A DNA stretch of 64,000 nt from Archivesica marissinica (Eukaryota > Mollusca > Bivalvia > Venerida > Vesicomyidae). Below the pieces are notes generated by a model. It worked only from the letters and a program-made list of their open reading frames with translations. It was not told the origin of the DNA and searched no databases. The first letter of the stretch is position 1; each line of letters begins with the position of its first letter. Made by a program: the position numbers and the translations under genes. Below are positions 9,400 to 21,390 of this stretch, piece by piece. The DNA is taken from contig CM026391.1 of NCBI GenBank assembly GCA_014843695.1, forward strand, positions 22,227,518 through 22,291,517, in the 5' to 3' direction.

Positions 9400-11385
9400 A
9401 TGTTCTGATGGTGGACGGCGGATTAGGTAAAACAGTAAAGGATAGACATGTTTTGGAAGAGCAAATGTTTTTTATAACTGAGGGTTTCCATTAGTGTTAA
9501 CGTACGGTGTTTCCCTCGTTTAAAACGATCCTTAACTTCTTGTAGTTTCGGTTCTAGATTAGAAGTATTGATTTATATATCATTGTGGAAGTTCATTCCT
9601 AAAGTGTTAGCAGATTTGGACGTCCTGTTGAAATTTGTATCTGTATAATATACTATATTTGAATATTGTAATGAACCTATTCGCAGCATAGTGGATTTCA
9701 AAGTATTGAGATTTAATGCGGACTCTGAATTCTGTTTACTGTTCACATGCTACTTGTTGACCATTATGTATGTAAGTTGTGTCATATGCAAACAGTGCTT
9801 GCTTGATCTCTTTGTCGTTTATGGTCACTCCAATTATTAAACTATCGTTCGAAATAAAGAGGATAATGGACAATCCTACCTTACTCCTCCTCTTTCGATT
9901 GGAAATGCTTCAGACATATTGCCATTATTAATAATTATACTAGTTGCTCGATAATAGAACAAACGGATCCAATTGATAATAGACTCCCGTATTTCGAAAA
10001 TGAGACGAACACTCTCGCCTATATAGCAGCCTTTCATAAATCCTGTTTGCCGACAGCTAATTATATTCGGAAAACCTTTTAAATTCTATTCACTGTGTAT
10101 TTACAATTGCATAATCAACAATAAGCAGATTAATAGGTCGCCCCAGTTTGACAAAACTGTTAATATTTTCCAGGTTTTCGGTAGAATTTGTGTTATAATG
10201 TCTTGGTTTGCAAATTAGTTAATTCACCTCGAGCATGTTATGGAATTAATATAATGCTGCTAATATATTTCCAAAATAGTTTATGAAATTCGACACTCAA
10301 CACATTTTTCATTTCATATAGTGATTGTGAAGTATGCTGTTTAATATATTTCCAAAATATTTTATGAAATTCGACAGTCAACACATGTTTCATTTCATAT
10401 AGTGATTGTGAAGTAATAGTGTGTTGTTTAATATATTTCTAAAATAGTTTATGAAATTCGACAGTCAGCACATTTTTCATTTCATATAGTGATTGTGAAG
10501 TAATAGTATGTTGTTTAATATATTTCTAAAATAGTTTATGAAATTCGACAGTCAGCACATTTTTCATTTCATATAGTGATTGTGAAGTATGCTGTTTAAT
10601 ATATTTCCAAAATATTTTATGAAATTCGACAGTCAGCACATGTTTCATTTCATATAGTGATTGTGAAGTAATAGTATGTTGTTTAATATATTTCCAAAAT
10701 AATTTTTTTACACCCAAATTATGTTAGAATACCATCACAATTTTTAGATTTATCTATTCCTAATATAGTATTAAAAGCTCTAACTGTTTTCTTTTGTATA
10801 CATTCGTATACTATCTTGCTTCGTCATTTAATATTTCTTTTGAATCAGTATATTAGTTTTAATGTTCAAGGCACTGGTGTTCCTTTTTTCAGCATGTCTC
10901 TTTTCTAAATTAGCAACGTATTTTGTATTGTTTCCCCATTATCCTTAGTCTAGATAAGTATTGGTTTAGATTTTATCATCATATCATTTATCGTTTGTTC
11001 AGTGAGTTGTTCTAGATATTGTCGTTTCTCAATTATAGTATCGATGTCGTTGCCATGTTTACTTAATTTACTTTGAAATAATTATATTTCTTTTATCAGC
11101 TCGTTGTCTAGTTTGTTTTCAATTTTCTTTTTAAATGTAGTATATGTTATTGATTTATTTCGGATACTTCCTTTTACTAATTCCCATATACTGTTTCAGT
11201 TAGCATCTTTGTTAATTTCAACGGTTTCTTTATATTGACCTGATAGTCGTCGCCAAACAACATACTATTGTTACTTTTAAAGAAGCCATGTCCTCTCTGT
11301 TGGTTCACAGTTTTCATGTTGATCAAAACAAGTGAGTGATCAGATTTAAAACTTGGTATTATTGTGCTTTCTTGCACATACATTC
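9400..11385 (-). mobile_element. Decayed L1-like LINE (endonuclease end, linker, reverse transcriptase)
   Basis: Read on the minus strand. The endonuclease end IIPSFKSDHSLVLI and HGFFKSNNSMLF lie at 11,383-11,177. A linker with many stops follows to about 10,720. Reverse-transcriptase blocks RQTGFMKGCYIGESVRLIF, INNGNMSEAFPIERGGVR and DCPLSSLF lie near 10,060-9,850. A downstream block NLEPKLQEVKDRFKRGKHRT and MKTFALPK-like code lie near 9,560-9,430. Order and motifs are those of the L1/Tx1 group. Many stops and frameshifts, and an eroded FADD (AYDTT near 9,780), show it is long dead. A tandem repeat has expanded inside it at 10,246-10,706. Confidence 0.75.
10246..10706. repeat. About 90-bp tandem repeat, 5 copies, within a dead LINE
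   Basis: The unit contains TATGAAATTCGACAGTCA, TTTCATTTCATATAGTGA and TTGTGAAGTAATAGT. Copies are 87-97 bp because the block TAATAGT(A/G)TG is present or absent. On the minus strand the unit still partly reads as LINE linker (FWKYIKQH, QSLYEMK, VLTVEFHK), so a coding segment of the dead element was amplified. Confidence 0.85.
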
Positions 11386-11660
11386 GGAGATAGGAAAGTA
11401 GTATACTCTGCTATATATTTGTGGAATTGTGCATGCATGCCATGGTTATTGATATACTGTCTGATTTACTAATCTCCATATATCTATTAAATTATTATGT
11501 TTCATTATATTCCTGGTTACTTCTCTGCATTTGTAGTGAGTATATATTCGCCCGTTTTTCTTGTCGTTATTTATATCGAGAACAGTGTAGTGAGTATATA
11601 TTCGCCCGTTGTTTTTGTCTTTATTTATATCGAGAACAGTATGACAATCTATTACATTGT
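11386..11660. repeat. Short direct duplication in AT-rich DNA
   Basis: A block reading GTGAGTATATATTCGCCCGTT then TTATTTATATCGAGAACAGT occurs twice, offset about 55 bp (near 11,537 and 11,591). No gene was recognised. Confidence 0.6.
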
Positions 11661-11662
11661 TT

Positions 11663-11997
11663 TCAATAAGTGTTGGTTGTCAGCTGTCTGTTTTCCCATA
11701 CCCACTTGCTGAGCCTGGTTAGGGTGGAGGCTGCTTTGCCAATACGTTTGTCCCGCTCCACATCGAGCGAGAGGTTGTTCGTGGCTGTCGAACCCAGGTA
11801 GGTAAATTGGCTGACGACCTCAAACTGATGGTTAGGTTGAAGAGGTCGCAAGCTGCATAGAAACGGTCCATCAGTGACTGGAGCTGTTCTTTTGGAATGG
11901 GCAGCAAATGCAGCGTCGTCGGCAAAGAGCATGTCTTGATGATTAGTGTTAGTATTAATATAACTATTGTGTGTGTTCTATCAATCGTATATCGCAT
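11663..11997 (-). mobile_element. LINE fragment, reverse-transcriptase thumb region, frameshifted
   Basis: One frame gives MLFADDAAFAAHS and later FEVVSQFTYLGSTATNNLSL, DVERDKRIGKAASTLTRLSK and VWENRQLT. Another frame gives QLQSLMDRFYAACDLFNLTI between them. The order (FADD, then YLGST, then DKRIGKA) is that of an abundant invertebrate LINE group. A frameshift splits it and nothing of the rest is present. Confidence 0.8.
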
Positions 11998-12087
11998 AGT
12001 GATCCACTCAAAAGATATTTCTCACTAAATATTCTTCATATTGTATTGGTGGATTTCCCCCTGATTTGCGTCCGTTTTCGGCCATGG

Positions 12088-12268
12088 TAAGGTCTCGTGT
12101 CGGTGCTTTACACCGTGCATGTAATAGAACTAGAGGAGACTCTGGAATGGGTCTCTGTCTGTATCATTGCACTATCCTCCAACAATCTAAAATGACTAAT
12201 CTCCTCAGGAGGCGTCGCTCATATGGGCAACCGGTAGCGACGATAAATAAGCGTAAAACATACACACA
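12088..12268 (+). mobile_element. SINE family C body, head missing
   Basis: Starts at GGTCTCGTGTCGGTGCTTTA and runs to the 3' end GCGACGATAAATAAGCGTAA plus a short ACACA tail. The tRNA-like head is absent, as in a 5'-truncated insertion. Confidence 0.8.
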
Positions 12269-12696
12269 TATGTTTATACTTTGAATATATTACATTGTAT
12301 AGTGCTATTTTAATGTATGCAATACATCCGTGATTATATATAATATAACTGATTATATGTTACATAGCTCGATTATATTGCGATGCCGTCGTATTATACA
12401 TACGAAATTGGAACAAAATAGATGATACATGACATACGATAGCGTGACTAGAAGCAGTAACTCACGTCAGGAATTGTTATCTTTGTGACGTTTTATTTGT
12501 ATTCAGAATGAGGCTAATACTCTATAATGTAATGGATTTGCTAATCATGCCTTTAGGGGGGGTAACAGTTCCCATAAGAATGTGTACAAAAAAGCGGGAT
12601 TTCTCTCTGTAGTGGGTGAGGGAGTCTGACGTTGTAATGTATGAGACAAAACCGTTGTTCACTGACCTCCACACAGGTTGTGGCCGAGGCAAATCT
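12269..12696. other. Unassigned spacer
   Basis: No recognised gene or repeat. The last 80 bp lead into the 21-bp array without an obvious boundary motif. Confidence 0.4.
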
Positions 12697-15600
12697 AACG
12701 GTCGTTGTTCTACAGAAGTGGTGTGTTGTTCTACTGTAGTGGTACGTTGTTCTACAGTAGTGGTGCGTTGTTCTACAGTAGTGATGCGTTGTTCTACTGT
12801 AGTGGTGCGTTGTTCTACTGTAGTGGTGCGTTGTTCTACATTAGTGGGGCGTTGTTGTACAGTACTGGTGCGTTGTTCTACAGTAGTGGTGCGTTGTTCT
12901 ACTGTAGTGGTGCGTTGTTCTACTGTAGTGGGGCGTTGTTCTACAATAATGGTGCGTTCTTCTAAAGTAGTGGTGCGTTGTTCTACTGTAGTGGGGCGTT
13001 GTTCTACAATAATGGTGCGTTCTTCTATAGTAGTGGTGCGTTGTTCTACAGTAGTGATGCGTTGTTCTACAGTAATGGTGCGTTGTTCTACAGTAGTGAT
13101 GCGTTGTTCTACAGTAATGGTGCGTTGTTCTATATTAGTGGTGCGTTGTTCTACAGTAGTGATGCGCTGTTCTACAGAAGTGATGCGTTGTTCTACAGTA
13201 GTGATGCGTTGTTCTACAGTAGTGGGTCGTTGTTCTACAGTAGTGATGCGTTGTTCTACAGTAGTGATGCGTTGTTCTACAGTAGTGATGCGTTGTTCTA
13301 CATTAGTGAAGCGTTGTTCTACAGTATTGGTGCGTTGTTCTACAGTAGTGGGGCGTTGTTCTACAGTAGTGATGCGTTGTTCTACAGAAGTGGTGCGTTG
13401 TTCTACTGTAGTGGTGCGTTGCTCTACTGTAGTGGGGCGTTGTTCTACAATAATGGTGCGTTGTTCTATAGTAGTGGTGCGTTGGTCTACAGTAGTGGGG
13501 CGTTGTTCTACAGTAGTGATGCGTTGTTCTACAGTAGTGGGTCGTTGTTCTACAGTAGTGATGTGTTGTTCTACAGTAGTGGGTCGTTGTTCTACAGTAG
13601 TGATGCGTTGTTCTACTGTAGTGGGGCGTTGTTCTACAGTAGTGATGCGTTGTTCTACATAAGTGGTGCGTTGTTCTACTGTAGTGGTGCGTTGTTCTAC
13701 TGTAGTGGGGCGTTGTTCTACATAAGTGGTGCGTTGTTCTACTGTAGTGGTGCGTTGTTCTACTGTAGTGGGGCGTTGTTCTACAGAAATGGTGCGTTGT
13801 TCTACAATAATGGTGCGTTGTTCTATAGTAGGTAGTGGTGCGTTGTTCTACAGTAGTGGTGCGTTGTTCTACAGTAGTGATGCGTTGTTCTACAGTAGTG
13901 GGGCGTTGTTCTACTGTAGTAGTATGTTGTTCTACAGTAGTGATGCGTTGTTCTACAGTAGTGATGCGTTGTTCTACAGTAGTGATGCGTTGTTCTACAG
14001 TAGTGATGCGTTGTTCTACAGTAGTGGGTCGTTGTTCGACTGTAGTGGTGCGTTGTTCTACAGAAGTGATGCGTTGTTCTACTGTAATGGTGCGTTGTTC
14101 TACTGTAGTGGGGCGTTGTTCTACAATAATGGTGCGTTGTTCTATAGTAGTGGTGCGTTGTTCTACAGTAGTGGTGCGTTGTTCTACAGTAGTGATGCGT
14201 TGTTCTACAGTAGTGGGGCGTTGTTCTACAATAGTGATGCGTTGTGCTACAGAAGGGGAGCGTTGTTCTACTGTAGTGGGCGTTGTTCTACAGTAGTGAT
14301 GCGTTGTTCTACAGTAGTGATGCGTTGTTCTACAATAGTGGTGCGCTGTTCTACAGTAGTGATGCGTTGTTCTACAGTAGTGGTGCGTTGTTCTACAGTA
14401 GTAGTGCTTTGTTCTACAGTAGTGGTGCGTTGTTCTACATTAGTGTTGCGTTGTTCTACAGTAGGGGCGTTGTTCTACAGTAGTGATGCGTTGTTATACA
14501 GTAGTGATGCGTTGTTCTACAGTAGTGGTGCGTTGTTCTACAGTAGTGATGCGTTGTTCTACAATATTGGTGCGTTGTTCTACAGTAGTGAGGCGTTGTT
14601 CTACAGTAGTGATGCGTTGTTCTACAGTAGTTATGTTATGCGTTGTTCTACAGTAGTGATGCGTTGTTCTACAGTAGTGATGCGTTGTTCTACAGTAGTG
14701 GGTCGTTGTTCTATTGTAGTGGTGCGTTGTTCTACAGAAGTGATGCGTTGTTCTACTGTAGTGGTGCGTTGTTCTACTGTAGTGGGGCGTTGTTCTACAA
14801 TAATGGTGCGTTGTTCTATAGTAGTGGTGCGTTGTTCTACAGTAGTGGTGCGTTGTTCTACAGTAGTGATGCGTTGTTCTACAGTAGTGGGGCGTTGTTC
14901 TACAATAGTGATGCGTTGTTCTACAGAAGGGGAGCGTTGTTCTACTGTAGTGGGCGTTGTTCTACAGTAGTGATGCGTTGTTCTACAGTAGTGATGCGTT
15001 GTTCTACAATAGTGGTGCGTTGTTCTACAGTAGTGATGCGTTGTTATACAGTAGTGGTGCGTTGTTCTACAGTAGTGGTGCTTTGTTCTACAGTAGTGGT
15101 GCGTTGTTCTACATTAGTGTTGCGTTGTTCTACAGTAGGGGGCGTTGTTCTACAGTAGTGATGCGTTGTTCTACAGTAGTGATGCGTTGTTCTACAGTAG
15201 TGGTGCGTTGTTCTACAGTAGTGATGCGTTCTTCTACAATATTGGTGCGTTCTTCTACAGTAGTGAGGCGTTGTTCTACAGTAGTGATGCGTTGTTCTAC
15301 AGTAGTTATGCGTTGTTCTACAGTAGTGATGCGTTGTTCTACAGTAGTGGCGCGTTGTTCTACAGTAGTGGAACGTTGTTCTACAATAGTGGTGTGTTGT
15401 TCTGCAATAATGGTGCGTTGTTCTACTGTAGTGGTGCGTTGTTCTACATTAATGGGGCGTTGTTCTACAGTACTGGTGCGTTGATCTACAGTAGTCGTCC
15501 GTTGTTCTACAATAATGGTGCGTTGTTCTACAGTAGTTGTGCTTTATTCTACAGTACTGGATGTGTTGTTCTACAGTAGTTGTGCGTTGTTCTGCAGTAA

Positions 15601-16650
15601 TGGTGTGTTGTTCTACAGTACTGGTGCGTTGTTCTACAGTAGTTGTGCGTTATTCTACAGTACTGGTGCGTTGTTCTACATTAGTTGTGCGTTGTTCTGC
15701 AATAATGGTGTGTTGTTCTATAGTACTGGTGCGTTGTTCTACAGTAGTTGTGCGTTATTCTACAGTACTGGTGCGTTGTTCTACAGTACTGGTGCGTTGT
15801 TCTACAGTAGTTATGCGCTGTTCTGCAATAATGGTGTGTTGTTCTACAGTACTGGTGCGTTGTTCTACAGTAGTTGTGCATTGTTCTACAGTACTGATGC
15901 GTTGTTCTACAGTAGTTGTGCGTTATTCTACTGTACTGGTGCGTTGTTCTACAGTAGTTGTGCGTTGTTCTGCAATAATGGTGTGTTGTTCTACATTACT
16001 GGTGCGTTGTTCTACAGTAGATGTGCGTTGTTCTGCAGTACTGATGCGTTGTTCTATAGTAGTGGTGCGTTGTTCTACAGTACTGGTGCGTTGTTCTACA
16101 GTAGTTGTGCATTGTTCTACAGTACTGATGCGTTGTTCTACAGTAGATGTGCGTTGTTCTGCAGTACTGATGCGTTGTTCTATAGTAGTGGTGCGTTGTT
16201 CTACAGTACTGGTGCGTTGTTCTACAGTAGTGATGCGTTGTTCTACAGTAGTTGTGCATTGTTCTGCAGTAATGGTGTGTTGTTTTACAGTACTGGTGCT
16301 TTGTTCTACAGTAGTGTTACGTTGTTCTACAGTAATGGTGTGTTGTTCTACAGTACTGGTGCGTTGTTCTACAGTACAGGTGCTTTGTTCTACAGTAGTG
16401 ATGCGTTGTTCTACAGTAGTGTTGCGTTGTTCTACAGTACTAATGCGTTGTTCTACAGTAATGGTGTGTTGTTCTACAGTACTGATGCGCTGTTCTACAG
16501 TAGTTGTGCGTTGTTCTGCAGTAATGGTGTGTTGTTATACAGTACTGGTGCGTTGTTCTGCAGTAATGGTGTGTTGTTCTACAGTACTGGTGCGTTGTTC
16601 TACAGTAGTGTTGCGTTGTTTTGCAGTAATTGTGCATTGTTCTATATAGA
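12697..16650. repeat. 21-bp minisatellite, roughly 188 units over 4 kb
   Basis: The core unit is GCGTTGTTCTACAGTAGTGA plus one base, with sub-variants (TGTAGTGGT, AATAATGGT, AGTACTGGT, AGTAGTTGT). The plus strand is rich in G and T and poor in C. Since 21 is a multiple of 3 and the units lack stops in several frames, long open frames arise (CSTVVMR and FYSSDAL periodic strings up to 414 codons); these are artefacts. A block of about 674 bp is duplicated: the junction CAGAAGGGGAGCGTTG occurs near 14,250 and 14,930. From about 15.5 kb a different sub-family (AGTACTGGT/AGTTGT) takes over. Confidence 0.95.
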
Positions 16651-16741
16651 CGTTGCCGGTATGAGTAGCTCTTAAATGGCCCGATGGTATACATATTGTT
16701 TCAGATGCAAAGTTCGAAACAAGCATTAACAACTAATAGTA
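16651..16741. other. Short unassigned spacer after the 21-bp array
   Basis: No feature was recognised. Confidence 0.4.
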
Positions 16742-16832
16742 ATCACGCTAGTTGGCGTGGATGGACGCGCGCGCAATAGCATCTCACATACTTCCCAGTC
16801 CCGATCATCTAAACACTGATAATCGGACAGCC
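16742..16832 (-). mobile_element. Degenerate SINE family F remnant
   Basis: Reads GTTGGCGTGGATG at one end and ACTGATAATCGGACAGCC at the other, matching the body and head ends of the better copy at 57,395-57,622. The middle is eroded. Confidence 0.5.
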
Positions 16833-17105
16833 TTGAAAGCGAATATGGGAATGTCACAGTCGATTACCATATGCGGCCTTGTTTACAAAGTATCACTTAG
16901 CAACAATAGCATTTAACCATGAGAACAGAGAAGTTGCGTTCACTATGTGGAACAAAGATAGAATTTGCTTACGGCGTCTTGCTAGAATATATATCTATGT
17001 TTGTCAGTATAAAAGACAACTTGTAATTATAACTGAGTAGCGTACTTCACAGTTTTATATTAGACACAGAACGTAAAATTGATTCCATTCCGACGTGTAC
17101 ACTTG
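16833..17105. other. Unassigned spacer
   Basis: A TATAAAAG sits near 17,009, but no exon or initiator context follows that I can support. Confidence 0.35.
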
Positions 17106-17300
17106 CAACGGAGGCCTCCCTCCGTGGCCGAGTGCTTGCTTCAATACACTTGCCTATCGGCGCTGTAGGTTTAAACTCCACTTGGGGTGTCGACTTATTT
17201 CATGCCCTCAGCGATGTATGTTCAAACTTGAGGTGTCGCATTCTGTCGTGTGATGAAGCTATCCAGCCAACAAACTACCAGCATATATAGCTGAGACATT
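17106..17300 (+). mobile_element. Degenerate SINE family D-like element
   Basis: Head-like CTCCGTGGCCGAGTGCTT, then ACTTGGGGTGTCGACTTATT, then GTGATGAAGCTATCCAGCC, in the order of family D but with many changes. Confidence 0.45.
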
Positions 17301-17593
17301 CTTCAAGAGGGAGCTTTCCAATCAGTCCTTCTAATGGGAAATCTCTCAACGGGCTACCGTACTTCACATGACTAGACCTGAGGCATGCCGACGTGACGTT
17401 GTCCAGATAGCCATGCCATAGGTCTTCCTTTCTATATATCTCCTACTAATTATTGAACTATGTTTCCTTTCTTTTCTTGAACACACCGTTAAATGATTGG
17501 TAGGTTTGACATATTAACGTAGCAGGTATAAGTAGATCCAAATGGCTTGCGAATGGTCGGTAAGTATGTCCGGGTACCCCGATAGTGTCTGAA
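17301..17593. other. Unassigned spacer
   Basis: Nothing was recognised apart from short open frames that run into the next SINE. Confidence 0.35.
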
Positions 17594-17815
17594 ATGTGGC
17601 GTCCGTGGTCCAGTGGTAGAGCGTCGGATTTGGAATCGAACGGTCCCGGGTTCGATACTCGGGTCACGCCACGTATGTAGTGTCATTGAGCAAGGCACCT
17701 CACACACATTGCTTACTACTGGTTAATCGCTTAGGTCGGCTAAGCCTGCCCAGGAAAACATGTCTATGTCCCCGCGAGGGGTTTGACATTAAAGGAACAT
17801 ACATACATACAGAAA
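17594..17815 (+). mobile_element. SINE family B, full length
   Basis: Head GGCGTCCGTGGTCCAGTGG, box B GGGTTCGATACTCGGG, body TGAGCAAGGCACCTCACAC, end CGCGAGGGGTTTGACATTAA, then a short CATACATAC tail. This is the best-preserved copy of the family here. Confidence 0.85.
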
Positions 17816-19211
17816 TACTGCTCGGTGGTGTCACTGGTGTCTTCCGCCACCAATTACAGACGCTTGGGATTTGGACACCAAAATAATGTTTCGGGTTCAA
17901 AACAAAACAATATATTGTGTTTTTAAGAACATTATGAAACAGGCTTGCCACTATACATACTAATTGCTTAGCTCATACCCAAGCAAGTTTAATAATGGCA
18001 CCCTGTCACTATCAAAGCCAGACACTGAACGTTAACAATGTCGGAAATGTAAACAAACCGGGCAGCGCAATTCAACAGCCGTAATTTGCCAGTATCTAAA
18101 CTTGCATATAAAGCAACTGTTGTAGTTATCCGCTGCACTCATTTATATATCAAACGATTGTCGTCCGGAAGTCGACCTACCTCGCCTTCTATACACGGGA
18201 AAATAAAAAACAAAATAAAAAATAAACACAGTTTCTGCGATATGCGCCAACATTTCAAAAAGCAGCCTAGAACGTTTAGCACGTTGTAGAGAAGAAAAGT
18301 GATAGCATATCCTAGCTAACATATTCGCCAACAGGATCGAATTATGTCTATAGAACAATTCTAGTTGAGTGCTTATTTACACGATTATTTCCAGCAAGGA
18401 GGCGAACAGTACTACTCCGGATTGATCTAGCGGTGGAAATTGTACACTAAATACTGTGCAATAGAGCAAGCCTGTGTCGCAGTTGGATTGTTTATTGAAA
18501 GTAAATTTAAAAAATCAATTAAAACACAATTAAATACATGTATAATTGTAATTTACTAAGCGGACGGAAATGGATGCAAACATTTCAAATCGCCCACCAT
18601 CGACAAGCCATTCGGAAAATCTCAGAAGCGATTGATGATGCTAATTAGCTATCATATGAACATGTATATGGATTGTATACATTGTAAATGCAAAAGCTAT
18701 ACAACGTATTAATAAAATGTCCATACAGCGAAGTCCTATTGGATGACTGTCCAGTTTCATTGGCAGTGTTTTTAAATTGCACATAATCATATTCCTATAG
18801 TGTTGATATTGGTTTTGATAATTCTCACATTTATTTTCAGAAGCTCGCCATGGCGTACGCAAACAATATAACCCGGAACAGATGACGTTGGACTTCCAGG
18901 CAGTGTGGCCGGAATGTATGTATAGCTGACAAAAATAGTTGGTGTTCCAGAATAGACCTTGCGAGATAGATGAAGGGGAACAATCGATCAATATGCATGG
19001 CATAACGGCAACTCCACAATCATCAGCAATGAAGAGGAAGACGTTGGTAGTACATGATGAAGCTATGGCGGAGCTGGGATATATAGTTTTCTGTCTGGGC
19101 TTTCTAGCAGCTAGCAGGAGATATTCTAGGTATATGAAAGGCATAAGAATAAGTGTTTAAGATAAAACTATGAATATATATATGGATATTTACCGACTAA
19201 ACAAATATAGG
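17816..19211. other. Long stretch with no supported gene
   Basis: A 167-codon minus-strand frame (19,144-18,641) and a 73-codon plus-strand frame overlap at 18,939-19,160. Neither shows a recognisable fold, signal or repeat, and the composition is like the surroundings. No known transposon ends were seen. Confidence 0.4.
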
Positions 19212-19470
19212 TACCGTCTCCGTAGAGCAGTGGTTAAGGCGTCCGCCTACAGAGCGGGAGGTCGAAGGTTCGAATCTCGTCAGGGGTTCGTTCTGATATG
19301 GCCGGTTGGTGAGCCGCCAGCTAGTTAAATAATGGTTACCGATTGCCTACCAGCCTGACGTCTGGCACACAAGCATAGGATTCGGGAAGTACTGATGTTC
19401 ATAAGAGGTGTCTCAAGTCAGAAATGGCTGGCCCTTTAAATAGGGGTGTCACTATAATAAACAAACACTT
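19212..19470 (+). mobile_element. SINE family E (tRNA-headed)
   Basis: The head has CGTAGAGCAGTGGTTAAGGC (box A-like) and GAAGGTTCGAATCTC (box B-like). The body runs through GCCGGTTGGTGAGCCGCC, GACGTCTGGCACAC and GCTGGCCCTTTAAATAGGGG. It is the only copy in this window, so its 3' limit is approximate. Confidence 0.6.
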
Positions 19471-20512
19471 TACTTTTTACGTTTACATATGTTGTAGACT
19501 CACCTTAGCTACAAACATGTATATATACAAGCATGTATGTTTTCAACCAACATTGAATATTATTTGTAAAATGTTAGTTGTACTATGTAACTCAATGAAG
19601 CTGAACAATTGTACGTGACGTTGTTGAAAGGTACTGTATTCACCTGAAGGAAGTGATGAAAACATGAGATCTTCATTCCAAACCACAATGTTGATGAAAC
19701 TGGAATGCAGACCGAACACCGGTCCACGTATGTACTTGCAGTTACTGGGAGTAGCTACAGGTTGTACCTCACCAATATCAACAACAGCAACAGTATTCAT
19801 TGATTCATTGTATCAACGCCATTGATCAAGCACTGCCGCCTTATCTTCAATTGCAAGTTGTTTAGCGAGGAACTTCTGAAGTGGGCAACTCCTGGAATAC
19901 AATGAGTTATGGCTGATTCCAGATGGCAAAATGCTGCAATATTTAGACAGTACATGGCAGCCCATTATCTTCATTTTGTAGGAGGAGGTGCAACTGCTGA
20001 TTACATATATTGTTGCTGCTGTTTGATTGCCATCACACTCCTCGTCAAATTGACGCCAGGAACAGCCGCCATGGTATTTTATGTGTTCTCCCTGCACATA
20101 CGTCAAGCGTACTCCAGTCCCTTGATGTCCGTGTTTTCACGCAGAGCAAAACCTATTTTTAATGTATTATCAAGAATGCGTATTATTCATGCAGCGCCGT
20201 ATTGGCCAGTCCATCATACGGTACGACATGATTGTGCATATTAGCATGCAGAGCTTAACTGACCACCATGGTTCCAATGTAATTTAGCTATCATACAAGA
20301 AGGCTGTCACATGTCCGCTGACAAAGGACATTGTAGCCATGGAGCAGATAATTACATGTGAATCCTTCAGCTTGTATCAAACAGTTGATACGATCAAGGC
20401 TACGAAATCGGGAAAGGTGGCTGTAGAGGAATTTCTGAAAGTGAAGATGGAATCCAGATAGGAAAATGCAGAGCATGACCAATGCAATTAAAGTGGATGT
20501 GAAAGAAATCTC
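19471..20512. other. Unassigned stretch with two adjacent minus-strand open frames
   Basis: Minus-strand frames 20,106-19,813 (97 codons, cysteine-containing) and 19,800-19,543 (85 codons) lie end to end, as if one longer coding stretch were interrupted. I do not recognise either. Just upstream on the same strand, IGFALRENTDIKGLEYA near 20,160-20,105 resembles a LINE reverse-transcriptase helix, so the region may be LINE debris. Evidence is weak. Confidence 0.3.
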
Positions 20513-21390
20513 CCACCGACTTGCACAATAACCCAAACCTACAGCTCGTGAGGTGGGGAAAGTACGATGTGATTATTACATCGAGGACGATGTGTCATGC
20601 ATGCTGTATGTGCGGCAAGAAAATGCTCCCCCCGACTTGCACAATAACCCAAACCTACAGTTCGTGAAGTGGGCAAAGTACGATGTGATGATTACATCGA
20701 GGACGATGTGTCATGCATGCTGTGTGTGCGGCAAGAAAATGCTCCCCCCCCCACCGACTTGCACAATAACCCAAACCTACAGATCGTGACGTGGGCAAAG
20801 TACGATGTGATGATTGCATCGAGGATGATGTGTCATGCATGCTGTGTGTGCGGCAAGAAAATGCCCCCACCGACTTGCACAATAACCCAAACCTACAGAT
20901 CATGACGTGGGCAAAGTACGATGTGATGATTACATCGAGGACGATATGTCATGCATGTTGTGTATGCGGCAAGAAAATGCCCCCCCCCCACCACCGACTT
21001 GCACAATAACCCAAACCTACAGCTCGTGACGTGGGCAAAGTACGATGTGATGATTACATCGAGGACGATGTGTCATGCATGCTGTGTGTGCGGCAAGAAA
21101 ATGCCCCCCATCGACTTGCACACTAACCCAAACCTACAGCTCGTGAAGTGGGCAAAGTACGATGCGATGATTACATCGAGGACAATGTGTCATGCATGCT
21201 GTGTGTGCGGCAAGCAAATGCTCCCCACCGACCACAATAACCCAAACCTACAGATCTGACGTGGTCAAAGTACGATGTGATGATTACATCGAGGACAATG
21301 TGTCATGCATGCTGTGTGTGCGGCAAGAAAATGCTCCCCACCGACCACAATAACCCAAACCTACAGATCGTGACGTGGGCAAAGTACGAT
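20513..21390. repeat. About 116-bp tandem repeat, 7-8 copies
   Basis: The unit includes CACAATAACCCAAACCTACAG, GGGCAAAGTACGATGTGATG, ATTACATCGAGGACGATGTG and TGTGTGCGGCAAGAAAATG. A C-run of 4 to 9 bases makes the unit length vary from 112 to 124. Open frames across it (CHACCVCGKK and others) are repeat-derived and change frame with the C-run. Confidence 0.9.

Noticed and set aside
12616..16732. Several overlapping frames of 66-414 codons on both strands
   Set aside because: All lie in the 21-bp array, whose unit length preserves frame. No start context, signal or unique flanking code was seen.
17000..17060. TATA-box promoter at TATAAAAG near 17,009
   Set aside because: No initiator, exon or other promoter signal follows. 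AT-rich DNA yields such matches by chance.
18641..19160. A 167-codon minus-strand frame as a gene
   Set aside because: No domain, signal, repeat or codon pattern was recognised, and two other frames over the same bases are also partly open.
20553..21259. Cys-rich repeat protein (CHACCVCGKK units)
   Set aside because: The frame shifts from unit to unit with the length of the C-run, so no continuous protein is maintained.
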